Shown piece after piece: positions 7,983 through 17,600 of a DNA stretch of 64,000 bases. Where the stretch lies: the NCBI RefSeq assembly GCF_900188085.1, contig NZ_FZOU01000004.1, positions 186,001-250,000 on the forward strand. The letters run 5' to 3'. The notes under the pieces were generated by a model. That model had not been told where the DNA came from, did not search any database, and saw only the letters and a program-made list of their open reading frames with translations. How positions within the stretch are numbered: position 1 is the stretch's first letter; each line of letters opens with the position of its first letter. This DNA comes from Granulicella rosea (GTDB taxonomy: Bacteria > Acidobacteriota > Terriglobia > Terriglobales > Acidobacteriaceae). A program made the position numbers and the translations under genes.

Positions 7983-9653
7983 CTATTTCGATCCCCCCGA
8001 GGGCTTCATGCCCGTCGCGGAGTCTTTGAGCGTCTTACGATCGACAAGAAAAAAATTATCCGCGCCGATCTTGCCATTCGAATTTCCCAGAACAATGAAT
8101 CGCACGCGAGCAGCGGGAGCACGCGTATCGAGCGAGGTCGCCAACTGCACCTTCCGCGACTCCACCTCGCCTGGCTGCAGCGGGGAAAGATGTAAGACCG
8201 TAACCTGTCCCTTGCGGCCAATCAGCTTCCCCGTCTTATCGAAGCTGAGAACAACCAAGCTGACCTTTCCCACCATCTTGCCGTCTTCCTCCGCGAGTCC
8301 GAGGGATGTCGCCGGCAAAGCTATGTTGAAGCGGTCTGGACTCGCTTCGTCACGGGTCACCGTAAGTGGAATGCCATCGAAGACCATCAGGCCCTGACTT
8401 GCGGCTGAGAGGTTGAAGCGATCTTCCTGAGACAGTTTTCCGACCTCTTCCCTCGCGGCAGGCGCATCGGGCGCCGGAGCCGCGCGATAGTATCCTTCCC
8501 GCGTGGTCGCCAGCAATGCGCCGCCCTTGACCTCCACTCGAATGCTGCGAAAGTCCCTGGGATTAGCGTTCGTGCCGGAAGACGCAGGCCGGTACGCGAG
8601 GCTATAGAAGATCTGGCCGTCCTTTACGGTCGTCTCGATCAACCGGTCGACGTCGTTGCGTCCATGCAGCGATTGGCCGCCGGTCGCGGCCGCCATCTTC
8701 AAAAAGTCGACCTGCGTGCTGAAGGGATCGTCGAACATCAGGTTGCCCTGCGGATCCAATGTCTGCTCGGGCGCGGAGACGCCTGCGGGATCGATGGTGT
8801 ACAGCGTCACACGCGCGTCGCGCAGCAGGTTCGTACACTGCGCAACCAGCGCGTCCAGCGACTCATCTTTGTCCAGCACCGATCCATCTCGCTGAACGCT
8901 TGGGAAACCTCTGCCGATCCACACGAGACTCTTGTGGCCGGGATGTCCCTGCGTCGCCTTCGCAATTTCAAACAAGGATGTAAACTCAGCAACGATCTGA
9001 TCGCCGGGCGAAGTGGGGTCGACCGCCCTAGCGTCATTGCTCACAAGATGGTGGTTAAGAGCATCGAGTACGTCCTTCTTCGAAGTGGTGTAATCGCGCA
9101 GCACCTGGGAGCCGTGATAGTTCCTCGCGATCAACGTCAGCGGCTGATCCAAAGTCTCGCCCTGCTTAGCGAGATATTTTTCGAGCGAGTACCGGGCGAA
9201 GTACTGATCTTCAAACCTGGTCGTCAACTCATCGAGCACGACGATGCTTACAGGCGCATCCGGCTCCAGACGATCGAGCTCCGCTGTGGATCGAATCTGA
9301 ATCGGCTCGCGCCCCGTGACGGGCATGGACTCTGTAGCGTAGAACGACACGATCGGTTGCGGAGCCTTATCTTCGTAGATCGTAAAATCGTCGCGCGTCA
9401 ATCCTCGGACGGGTTGGCCGTTCTTATCGTTCACGACGACATCGAGCGTTACTAACTGCGTATGCACGCTCAACGTATAGTTCGGTTGCTGCCCCTCGGC
9501 CTCTGGCGCCTGAGTGGCATGCAATGCCTGCACCGGGGACTCGGGCTGCGTCCCCTGTGCATGCCCTGAAGCATTGAGAAGTCCAGCCAGAATCAGTGCG
9601 CGTATCGTGAAAGCCCGCGACCTCCAGTTGCCGATGGTGAGCCCGTGGACCAT
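7983..9653 (-). CDS. VWA-domain protein of the acidobacterial type
   Basis: 556 residues, exported (hydrophobic segment about 18-32). After a linker, the N-terminal strand reads VVVNDKNGQPVRGLTRDDFTIYEDKAPQPI, typical of the acidobacterial VWFA-related family. A von Willebrand A-like domain follows (SIVVLDELTTRFEDQ, HKSLVWIGRGFP, VTLYTIDPAG, GGQSLHGRNDVDRLIE). A C-terminal beta domain of about 200 residues ends the protein. The metal-site DxSxS motif is replaced by LDELTT. The role is unknown, probably protein-protein contact in the periplasm. AAAGG lies nine bases before the ATG. It is divergent from the GH39 gene. Confidence 0.85.
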   Translation of the reverse strand: MVHGLTIGNWRSRAFTIRALILAGLLNASGHAQGTQPESPVQALHATQAPEAEGQQPNYTLSVHTQLVTLDVVVNDKNGQPVRGLTRDDFTIYEDKAPQPIVSFYATESMPVTGREPIQIRSTAELDRLEPDAPVSIVVLDELTTRFEDQYFARYSLEKYLAKQGETLDQPLTLIARNYHGSQVLRDYTTSKKDVLDALNHHLVSNDARAVDPTSPGDQIVAEFTSLFEIAKATQGHPGHKSLVWIGRGFPSVQRDGSVLDKDESLDALVAQCTNLLRDARVTLYTIDPAGVSAPEQTLDPQGNLMFDDPFSTQVDFLKMAAATGGQSLHGRNDVDRLIETTVKDGQIFYSLAYRPASSGTNANPRDFRSIRVEVKGGALLATTREGYYRAAPAPDAPAAREEVGKLSQEDRFNLSAASQGLMVFDGIPLTVTRDEASPDRFNIALPATSLGLAEEDGKMVGKVSLVVLSFDKTGKLIGRKGQVTVLHLSPLQPGEVESRKVQLATSLDTRAPAARVRFIVLGNSNGKIGADNFFLVDRKTLKDSATGMKPSGGSK

Positions 9654-9771
9654 TCCATGCCGCCTTTCGAAGTCTTCCCGTGTGTTCCGATGAAGACCGT
9701 GAGGCTCAAGCGCGCCGTTCGCACGGAAAGATCATCTTCCTTCGTATATAGCAAAAGAGCGGCGTGGACCA

Positions 9772-9815
9772 TATACTTTGGTCGGTTGTCGGACATGCAA
9801 GTCGATATGTAGTAT
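9772..9815 (+). promoter_or_regulatory. GH39 promoter with conserved activator-like box
   Basis: TATACTTTGGTCGGTTGT (9772-9789) merges into a -35 TTGTCG (9786-9791). An 18-bp spacer and -10 TAGTAT (9810-9815) follow. The same box and layout recur before GH115 and before the receptor at 22569. Confidence 0.55.
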
Positions 9816-9909
9816 TGGCTCTCGATTCGACACGCGCTCGCTGGTCCGTGAAATGCGCTGTACTCGTTACTCGGCAGCGACACGGCCACCTCTGGAGTCC
9901 AGGCGCCAC

Positions 9910-11538
9910 ATGAAGATCACCGTCCATCGTTTGACGCTCGCCGCCTGTTTCGCGGCGTCCTTTGTCACCGCCTCAGCGCAGACGCGCAACATACGGGGCG
10001 ATATCTCGCATGTCACCGGGCCGCACACCTCCGTGCCTCTGCGCGTCATCGGCGCGGGACGAGCCAATGAAGGTCTGCGTGCGGACTGGCAGGCGCAGCT
10101 TGCCACCGTGCAACGAGAGATCGGCTTCCAATACATTCGGATGCATGGCATTCTGAACGACGACATGGGCGTGTACACGGAAGATTTACACGGTAATCCG
10201 CAGTTCAACTTCCAGTATGTCGACGCCCTTTACGACGCCTTGCTTCAGATGCACATTCGTCCGTTTGTGGAGCTGACCTTCATGCCCTCGAAGCTCGCGA
10301 GCGGGCCGCAGACGGTCTTCTGGTGGAAGGGAAACATTACTCCGCCGAAGGATCCCGCGAAGTGGTCTGCACTGATCCGCGCCTTCACCGCGCACATGAA
10401 AGCACGCTATGGCGAAGACGAGATCAACCAATGGTACTTTGAGGTGTGGAACGAACCCGACCTGCAGAATCTCTTCTTCGCCGGCTCGGTCGACGACTAT
10501 CTTGCGCTATACAAAAACACCGCGGAGGCCGTCAAGGCAGAGTGCCCGGCCTGCCGTGTAGGTGGTCCGGCCTCGGCCATGCCCTGGAAGTTTGAAGAGG
10601 CCTTCGAACAGTACGTCACCGCGAAGAATATTCCTGCCGACTTTGTCGCCTCGCATGCCTACGGAGTGACAAAAGGCTTCCTCGATGCCGATGGCAAGGC
10701 CGGCACGATCCTCGATCCCTCGCTCGATTCCGTGAGCGGACGCATGAAGCACTCGCGCGAGCTGATCGAGCATTCCGGCCGGCCCAGCATGGAGCTGCAC
10801 TTTACTGAGTGGAGTTCTTCCTACACGCCAACCGACTACCTTCACGATCAATATCACCAGGCAAGCTTCATCCTCGATAAGATCAAGCGCGCATCGCCCT
10901 ATGTCGACTCGATGTCCTACTGGACCTTTACCGACATCTTCGAAGAAAATGGTCCTCGCTTCACGCCGTTTCATGGCGGCTTCGGTCTTATGAATCTTGA
11001 GGGCATACGAAAGCCTTCTTATTTCGCGTATCGCTTTCTACATCTGCTTGGGACAGAGGACGTTGCGAGTGATGACCCGCAGTCCTGGATTACTCGCTCC
11101 GCGGACGGCTCGGTGCAAGCGCTCGTATGGGACTACACGCCCACCGTCCCGCCTGCACATCAGACCGACCAGACCTTCTACAAGGAAGAGCAGCCCCCGA
11201 CGGCCAAAGGCACGCTGCGGCTTCGGCTCGATCATCTTCGCAATGGCAACTACCACCTTGCGATCTACGCGGTCGGCTACGGCCGGAACGATGTATATAC
11301 CGCGTATCTGCATATGGGAAGACCGGATCAACTCACGCGAGCGCAGACCTCGGAACTCCACGCGGCGAGCAAAGGCGAACCCGAAAGTACAGCCGAGATA
11401 CAGATACACGATGGCGTCTTCACACGCGACCTGCCGATCCGCACCAATGATGTTTACCTCTTCGTTCTCACTCCAGCCCGAGGATCCGGAACTAATCCTA
11501 AAGATGCGAACGAACCTCTCGAATCCCCTTTTCAGTAG
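9910..11538 (+). CDS. glycoside hydrolase family 39, probable secreted beta-xylosidase
   Basis: 542 residues with a signal peptide (LTLAACFAASFVTASA). The TIM barrel shows the clan GH-A acid/base in FEVWNEPDL (Glu182) and the nucleophile in LHFTEWSSSY (Glu300). A C-terminal beta domain (about 400-530) is usual for GH39. Family members remove xylose from xylo-oligosaccharides; a few act on other glycosides. I start at ATG 9910 because the signal peptide begins there; upstream in-frame codons give no plausible leader. The gene overlaps the convergent GH115 gene by 7 bp at their stop codons. Pairing with a GH115 alpha-glucuronidase suggests glucuronoxylan side-chain and backbone breakdown. Confidence 0.88.
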   Translation: MKITVHRLTLAACFAASFVTASAQTRNIRGDISHVTGPHTSVPLRVIGAGRANEGLRADWQAQLATVQREIGFQYIRMHGILNDDMGVYTEDLHGNPQFNFQYVDALYDALLQMHIRPFVELTFMPSKLASGPQTVFWWKGNITPPKDPAKWSALIRAFTAHMKARYGEDEINQWYFEVWNEPDLQNLFFAGSVDDYLALYKNTAEAVKAECPACRVGGPASAMPWKFEEAFEQYVTAKNIPADFVASHAYGVTKGFLDADGKAGTILDPSLDSVSGRMKHSRELIEHSGRPSMELHFTEWSSSYTPTDYLHDQYHQASFILDKIKRASPYVDSMSYWTFTDIFEENGPRFTPFHGGFGLMNLEGIRKPSYFAYRFLHLLGTEDVASDDPQSWITRSADGSVQALVWDYTPTVPPAHQTDQTFYKEEQPPTAKGTLRLRLDHLRNGNYHLAIYAVGYGRNDVYTAYLHMGRPDQLTRAQTSELHAASKGEPESTAEIQIHDGVFTRDLPIRTNDVYLFVLTPARGSGTNPKDANEPLESPFQ

Positions 11539-14477
11539 CCCGGCCCAACCGCCGATGCAGGAGGGCCGAAGTAACTTGGCTTGGCCGCGCCTACGATGAG
11601 GTACTCCAGCACCACGTCCGGATCGACCATCCACACCTTCAATGTGTGTCTACCCGGCTTGCCGATTGTCTGCTTGAAGTCGAGCGCCTGAATGTTGTCC
11701 GCCGCCAGCTTGCTGTAACTCGGCACTTTGGCGCTTGAAGAAGCCGCTCCTCCATCGACGATCTGCGGCTCGTTATCGTCGATCGATAACGCGAGGCGCA
11801 GACCGCGATCGGGATGAAGTTTCTGCGTGGGCGCGATCAGGGCGCTGATCTCAATCACGCCGGCGCGAGGCAGATAGATGGCGTACTCGAGATGAGGAGC
11901 GGATTCGGAGGTGGCCGCCGCGCCTCCAGGTATCGGGAATACCTCCATCGCCGACGCGACTCGGCCGTAATCGGGAATTGGTTGCCATTGCCCTTCGCTC
12001 GCGCCGATGTTCTTCTGCGCGGCACCGGCAGGAATGGTGAAGGCCTCGGTGAGGTTGCCAAGGGCTCCGCGCACCGCCTGCGATACGGTCGGCACATGCA
12101 CAATCGGCACCGCGACTGACACCGTCTCTCCACTATCGCCAATGATGACGATGGATCCGCTTACCCTTCCCGCAGGGGCAGCATTCCAATCGATGCTGAC
12201 CCGCAGCCGGCGATCGCTGCCGGTGTCTCCATCCGTCTGATCGATTCTGATCCAGCTCTCGGAGGGCCTGGCGGTGAACTTGACCACGCCCGCACCGCGA
12301 CCGAATACATCGATCCAGCGGTGCTGATCTCCAAGCGTATCGATCGCCGGCAAAGCGGCAGTCGGCGAACTACCCGGCCATGCCTTCTCCGAGCCCTCAA
12401 CCGCGACTCCAAGCCGGGCGCCTTCCTTAGGAACGATCTCTCTGACCTCCGGCATCACATTGGTCTTCGGATCGCTCCAACCGATGTATCCAATGTGTGT
12501 CTGATCCATCATGTGATTCCACTTCCCGCCGAGAAGCTGGTTATATCTATTGGCGAGAGCCTTGTCTTCGGCGAATAACGCGCGCGCGTTTTTCGCTTGC
12601 GCATTGGCGCTTACTCGCCCCTGCGCTGCATACAACGCGTTGCGACCAGCGGCGATATAGAGCCGCGTAAGATTGGCGGAAGCCATTACCGGATAAAGCA
12701 CCAACTCGAAGTAGGCGGGCCGCTGATCGGGCGACAGCTTCTTATCGATCGCTTCGGCGTCTTTGGTCAGATTCACCCATGCCGCCTCTACACGCTCCGC
12801 CTCTTCGTAGTTGACCAGACTATAGGTCTTCGGCGAGAGAAGCTCAGGCTTACGCCATCCGTTGTACTTTGCATATTTACCTACGATATCGGCAATGCCT
12901 GCGGCATTTGCAGCTCCAAACTCTCGTGAAGCCCATTGGAGCGTAAAGTCCGCGACCTTATCCTTCGTCATGGCTTTGGGGTCCAGGGCCATCGTCAGGA
13001 AGAACTCTATCGGCAACTCCATCGGTTTGAGGTCGCCGACATTCACAATCCAGATTCGATCCGCGCCATATCGATAGGCAAGATTCATCTGCTCCTGAAT
13101 CTTAGGCAGAGGATTCGTATTGATCCATTTGTAAGATCGTGGCGCTCCAACATAGTCGAAGTGATAATACATTCCGGCTCCGCCCGGACGCTTTCGCTCT
13201 TCGGCAGTTGGCACCCGACGCAGGTCGCCAAAGTTGTTATCCGACCACAACAATGTGACATCGTCGGGCACCTTCATCCCGTGTGCGTAAAATTCCTCGA
13301 CTTCTTTGTAAATAGCGAGAATCTGGGGCACTTTCGTGATGTCCGGGTTGACCTCTTCGGCGAGGATGCGACGCTGCCTGTCGATGATCTTGTCGAGCAC
13401 CGCAGCGTTTTCCGCCTCCGATGCGTTCGGCAACATGCTCGAATCGTTCCGGCCGCGCATGCCCAGCGTGTAGATATTCTCATCCGCCTTGTTCCGTCGA
13501 ACGCCCTCGCGCCAGAAATTCTCCATCACATCCGGGTGATGGATGTAGTCCCATTGATCCCCCTTATAACGGCGATCGAACTCATTCTGAGCGCGATCCA
13601 TGGGCTCGTGGTGGCTTGTTCCCATCACGATGCCATACTCATCCGCCAGCCTGGGGTTGAGTGCGTCGTCTTCGTTGAAGGCGCTTCCCCACATCGCGGG
13701 CCATAGGTAATTGGCCCGCAGACGCAGCAGGAGCTCGAACATGTGGGTGTACATCTTACTGTTGAAGCCGCCAAACTTCTCCTTCGTCCAGGCGCTCATG
13801 GCAGGGGCTTCATCGTTGATGAAGATTCCCCGATACTTCACCGCCGGTGGTCCCTGGACGAGTCGATCGGCATGCATACATATCGTGTCATGATGCTGGA
13901 CCGGAACATCCGCCCACCAGTACCAGGGCGAAACCCCGATATTCTCCGACACATCGTAGACGCCGTAGATGGTCCCGCGTTTGTCGCTTCCGGCGATAAT
14001 AAACGCCTGCTTAACTCCGGGAATCGGATCGGAGACTGTTTGCAAAACATAGGATTCCCACTGACCGCGAATGGCGGACACGTCCAGCTTCCCATTGGCT
14101 GCAAGCGCGTCGATGACCGCGCTCTTTCCGAGCGTCCCAACCAGGATAGGCGGCAGTTGGAGTTGATCCGTCGAGTGGGTGACGGCCGCCTCTTTACCAG
14201 TCACTCGGCCAATATCCTGGGCGAGATCATGAACCGCGCGCGCCACCCCCGGAAAGTCTTCCGAGGCGACGTAGAGCGGCGACGGCTGGCGCTCTCCAGC
14301 GATGCAGAATGAATGCGGCGACGCCTGAAACGCGACCATACCTCGTCTCGGCATCGCCCACGCACTTACAGTGACCGCGAGCAACAACACGGCGCATAAG
14401 CGACCGGCCCACGATAGAACATGCGCAGCCGTCCGTCTCCTCGTCTTGCGCCTGTTCATTCCATCCGTCTCGTTCAT
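11532..14477 (-). CDS. glycoside hydrolase family 115, probable xylan alpha-1,2-glucuronidase
   Basis: 981 residues, exported (hydrophobic segment about 24-42). The family hallmark is clear: KYRGIFINDEAPAMS, GGFNSKMYTHMFELLLRLRA, NYLWPAMWGSAFNEDD, YGIVMGTSHHEPM and VTLLWSDNNFGDLRRVP. A helical middle region and the C-terminal beta-rich GH115 domain (from about 760) follow. GH115 enzymes remove (4-O-methyl)glucuronic acid from xylan. The length matches the family. The start ATG could be 14477 or the Met seven codons later. Its promoter region carries the same box as GH39, so both are probably controlled together. Confidence 0.93.
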   Translation of the reverse strand: MNETDGMNRRKTRRRTAAHVLSWAGRLCAVLLLAVTVSAWAMPRRGMVAFQASPHSFCIAGERQPSPLYVASEDFPGVARAVHDLAQDIGRVTGKEAAVTHSTDQLQLPPILVGTLGKSAVIDALAANGKLDVSAIRGQWESYVLQTVSDPIPGVKQAFIIAGSDKRGTIYGVYDVSENIGVSPWYWWADVPVQHHDTICMHADRLVQGPPAVKYRGIFINDEAPAMSAWTKEKFGGFNSKMYTHMFELLLRLRANYLWPAMWGSAFNEDDALNPRLADEYGIVMGTSHHEPMDRAQNEFDRRYKGDQWDYIHHPDVMENFWREGVRRNKADENIYTLGMRGRNDSSMLPNASEAENAAVLDKIIDRQRRILAEEVNPDITKVPQILAIYKEVEEFYAHGMKVPDDVTLLWSDNNFGDLRRVPTAEERKRPGGAGMYYHFDYVGAPRSYKWINTNPLPKIQEQMNLAYRYGADRIWIVNVGDLKPMELPIEFFLTMALDPKAMTKDKVADFTLQWASREFGAANAAGIADIVGKYAKYNGWRKPELLSPKTYSLVNYEEAERVEAAWVNLTKDAEAIDKKLSPDQRPAYFELVLYPVMASANLTRLYIAAGRNALYAAQGRVSANAQAKNARALFAEDKALANRYNQLLGGKWNHMMDQTHIGYIGWSDPKTNVMPEVREIVPKEGARLGVAVEGSEKAWPGSSPTAALPAIDTLGDQHRWIDVFGRGAGVVKFTARPSESWIRIDQTDGDTGSDRRLRVSIDWNAAPAGRVSGSIVIIGDSGETVSVAVPIVHVPTVSQAVRGALGNLTEAFTIPAGAAQKNIGASEGQWQPIPDYGRVASAMEVFPIPGGAAATSESAPHLEYAIYLPRAGVIEISALIAPTQKLHPDRGLRLALSIDDNEPQIVDGGAASSSAKVPSYSKLAADNIQALDFKQTIGKPGRHTLKVWMVDPDVVLEYLIVGAAKPSYFGPPASAVGPGY

Positions 14478-14551
14478 TCACAACCTCTGCGAAGCATAAC
14501 CACTTCAATCGATAGTCGGGAGCCCAGACTATAGAAGGCCGACATTGCACG

Positions 14552-14592
14552 ATCTTAGGGCCGTTTGTCTCGCCGGACAACCGACCAAGGTA
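14552..14592 (-). promoter_or_regulatory. GH115 promoter with conserved activator-like box
   Basis: On the minus strand, TACCTTGGTCGGTTGT (14592-14577) runs into -35 TTGTCC (14580-14575). A 17-bp spacer and -10 TAAGAT (14557-14552) follow. It lies about 75 bp upstream of the GH115 start. Confidence 0.55.
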
Positions 14593-14652
14593 GTAGTGAA
14601 TGTTTTCGTGCATGCGACGGAATGCTTCTTGAGGATGCATTCATTAAGCATG

Positions 14653-14686
14653 CGTGCTCAGCCTCGGTGGTTCGAAGCTGAGCACG
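14653..14686 (-). terminator. hairpin after the NHL-repeat gene
   Basis: A perfect 10-bp inverted repeat (CGTGCTCAGC at 14653-14662, GCTGAGCACG at 14677-14686) lies 14 bp past the stop of the NHL gene. No T-run follows, so it may protect the 3' end rather than terminate. Confidence 0.4.
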
Positions 14687-14699
14687 GACGCAAAGGGAG

Positions 14700-17600
14700 T
14701 TAGTTGCCCAGATTGTCTACGTTGAGCGTGATCGTCTGCGTATGCACCACGCCGCCCGAAGTCGCGGTCAAGGTAAATGTGCTTGTATGCACCTTGCCCG
14801 TCGTCGACGCGCCACCACACCCGCTCATCATGGCTGTTCCGGCGATCCCCAGCATCAACAGCATGAGTGTCGCCAGACGTTTGCGTTTGCGCAGACCGCC
14901 GAAGAACAACAGCATCGCCAGAACCGCGCCTGGTATCCTCATCCCGCGCGGATCACGGTAGCTGGCGGAAGCAGTCTCGTTCGCCTGGATGATCAGACTG
15001 CCATAGACAACGCTGGTGCTCTTGACGACGAGGTTCGTCGTGAGATTGCCATTGCTATCGAGGAAGGTGCAGGCATCCTTGCCAGACAGGCCGGAGCAAC
15101 TGAGAGCAACGGTGCCGGTAAACCCGAACTCCGGCGTGATCGTCAATGTGGCCGAACCTCCGAGCCCGTTGGGAATCGTGAAGTTAGAGACATAAGGAGT
15201 GAGGATAAAGTCCGGATTCAGCGTATAAGTGGCCGTCGCAACCGCGCTCGTGGCGTATCCCGGAGCGCCGACGGCTATCGCCTTGATCGTGGTCGTGACA
15301 GTCACGGGGATCGTCTGACCCGTGTAGACAGGCGAACTAGTCGTAGGGGTATTTCCATTGGTCGTGTAATAGACTGTCGCTCCGGCGGTGGCGTCGCTGA
15401 TCGTTACCGACTGCACGGCCGTATAGGTGCCGCCGGCCACCGAGAAGACCGGCGTAGCCACGACTCCGATTGGGTTCACAACCGCGGACTGCGTGACCTG
15501 GGGAGCAGCCGAGTAGTAGACGCCGTTTGCCAGACCACCAGCCTGATTCGCCGCAACAACGGTCGTGCCGATATCCTTCAACGTCAGGATGCTGTTGTTC
15601 GTTCCGCTCAGCACGCCGGTACCGCTGACGATGCTGAAGATCACAGGATTACCCGTTCCCCCTCCCGTTGCGACGAGTTGAATCGGCGGAATGGATGCAC
15701 TGTAAGTGACCGCTGCAGGCGCCGTAAAGGTGATGCTTTGCGCGGTGAATGGGACGATTGCGTTGCCGCTCAGATTGACAGTTTGCGAGCTTCCAGCGGT
15801 TCCGAAGCTGGCGATATCTTCGGAGCTAAAGGCCGGGCTCGCGACGAGCGAGTAAGCCTGCATGTTATCCGCGATCGTGGCCGCGCCGGTTGTGGGCGTA
15901 TACACGATCGCTGTGGCGGAAGGCGTAAAATCCAGAGTAAGACCGCAAGTTGCGTTCGGGGCAAGCGATGTGCCGGCAACACACGCATTGTTGGGATCGA
16001 CGCTGAACTCGTTGGTAGCAGATGCGGTGCTGTCCGTGACGGTTGGCGTCGCACTCAGGATGAGCGTGCTGTTCCCGATGTTGTAGATCGATGAAGTCTC
16101 TTTGCTGGTGTGCGTGCCCGTGGAGTCGGGCTTCAAGGTGTCTGGAAAAGATGTGGCTCCGGGAGAATTGAGATTGAGTTCGACGACCTGCCCGCCCGTG
16201 GGATCCGCGACATAGATGTTGCTGGCTACGTCCAGGGCCAGACCGCCAGTACTTGAGAGTTTGATGGATCCAGTCGACATCACCGAGCCGGCGCCGCCAC
16301 TGACCAGCACGAGCCCGAGTGTCGAGTCGGCAACGACCAGCGCGCCTGAAGGCAGAACCTTGACTCCCGTTGGGTTGGTGAGTGTGACGCCGGTCGTGGA
16401 GACGATGCTGGGCACGCCCGAGACGCTGTATTCGACGATACGGCGATTGCCGGTGTCCGCGATGAAGAGGTCGCCCGCGGCATCGAGCCCTAGTCCGGTC
16501 GGACCGTTCAACGTCGTACCGCCGAACGTAATGAGAGAAGAGATGTAGACCGTATTCTGCGAATATTGAGCGTTGTTTTGACGACCTTGAATAATGCGAT
16601 TGTTCCCTGTATCCGCGATGTAGAAGTTGTTATACCCATCGATCGTAAGACCGTGCGGACTCTGGATTGCAAGCCCTCCAACGGACGCTCCGCTGGGAAT
16701 CACAATGCTTGGAATCATCGTCGCATAGGGCAGCTTGGTCAGGATGGGCGTGCTGGAACCGCCATCGAGCACATAGGCGGAGTTCGCTCCATCCAGCGCC
16801 AACTCCACCGGCGTGACGAAGCTTGTCGGGGTCAACGTCTTATTGAGAGTGTAGTTGACCTTATAGGTGTAACCCGGGCCGTTTGCCTGGCAGAAGCTAC
16901 TCAGGGCAGCAGCGGTGTTTGCCGTTGCAGCGAGACAACTCACATCAAGCGAGCTGTTCGTCGTGTCGGTGACGAAGATATCTCCATACGTGTCCACAGC
17001 AACAGCCTGCGGGGTGAAGCCAACCGCCTTCGTGGTGTGGCTCTGGCTTGTATACAACTGTGACAAGGACACAGCCTTCGACGCGATACCCGGCAGGAAC
17101 ATAGGCTGCGGTCCAACGCCCACACCCTGCAGGTTCACCGTGTATGCGGGGTTCGCTGCATAGTCGGTGGCGCCAACGGTAGCGCCTCCGGGGTCTGCTG
17201 CAGCCAGTGCATTGGGATATCCCTGCGGGGCATCCGAGCCTCTGAGCAAACCAGCATGCACGGGCTGGAAGTACATCAGCAGGTAGCTTCCAGTCGTCGA
17301 TGCGGAGTAAGGCGTGCCGCCATAAAAGTTTTTTGAATTTCCATTTGGAAAGCTCTGAAGGAACCCCGCATTGGCGGCGCTGAGCGTGCTGGGCGATGCA
17401 GTGGGAAATGAACCCGAGGCCACGAGTTGCGTGGGAATATCCCAGGTCACCGCGAAATACGGCGCCGCTGTCGTGATTTCCGTGCCTACGTTGACCTGCC
17501 CAAAGTTATGACCGCCTACTTCGACCAGCATGACATTCGTCGCGCTGGCAAAGTAGTAGTTGCCATGCACGTCGATTGTGCCTCCGTACGTTACATTATT

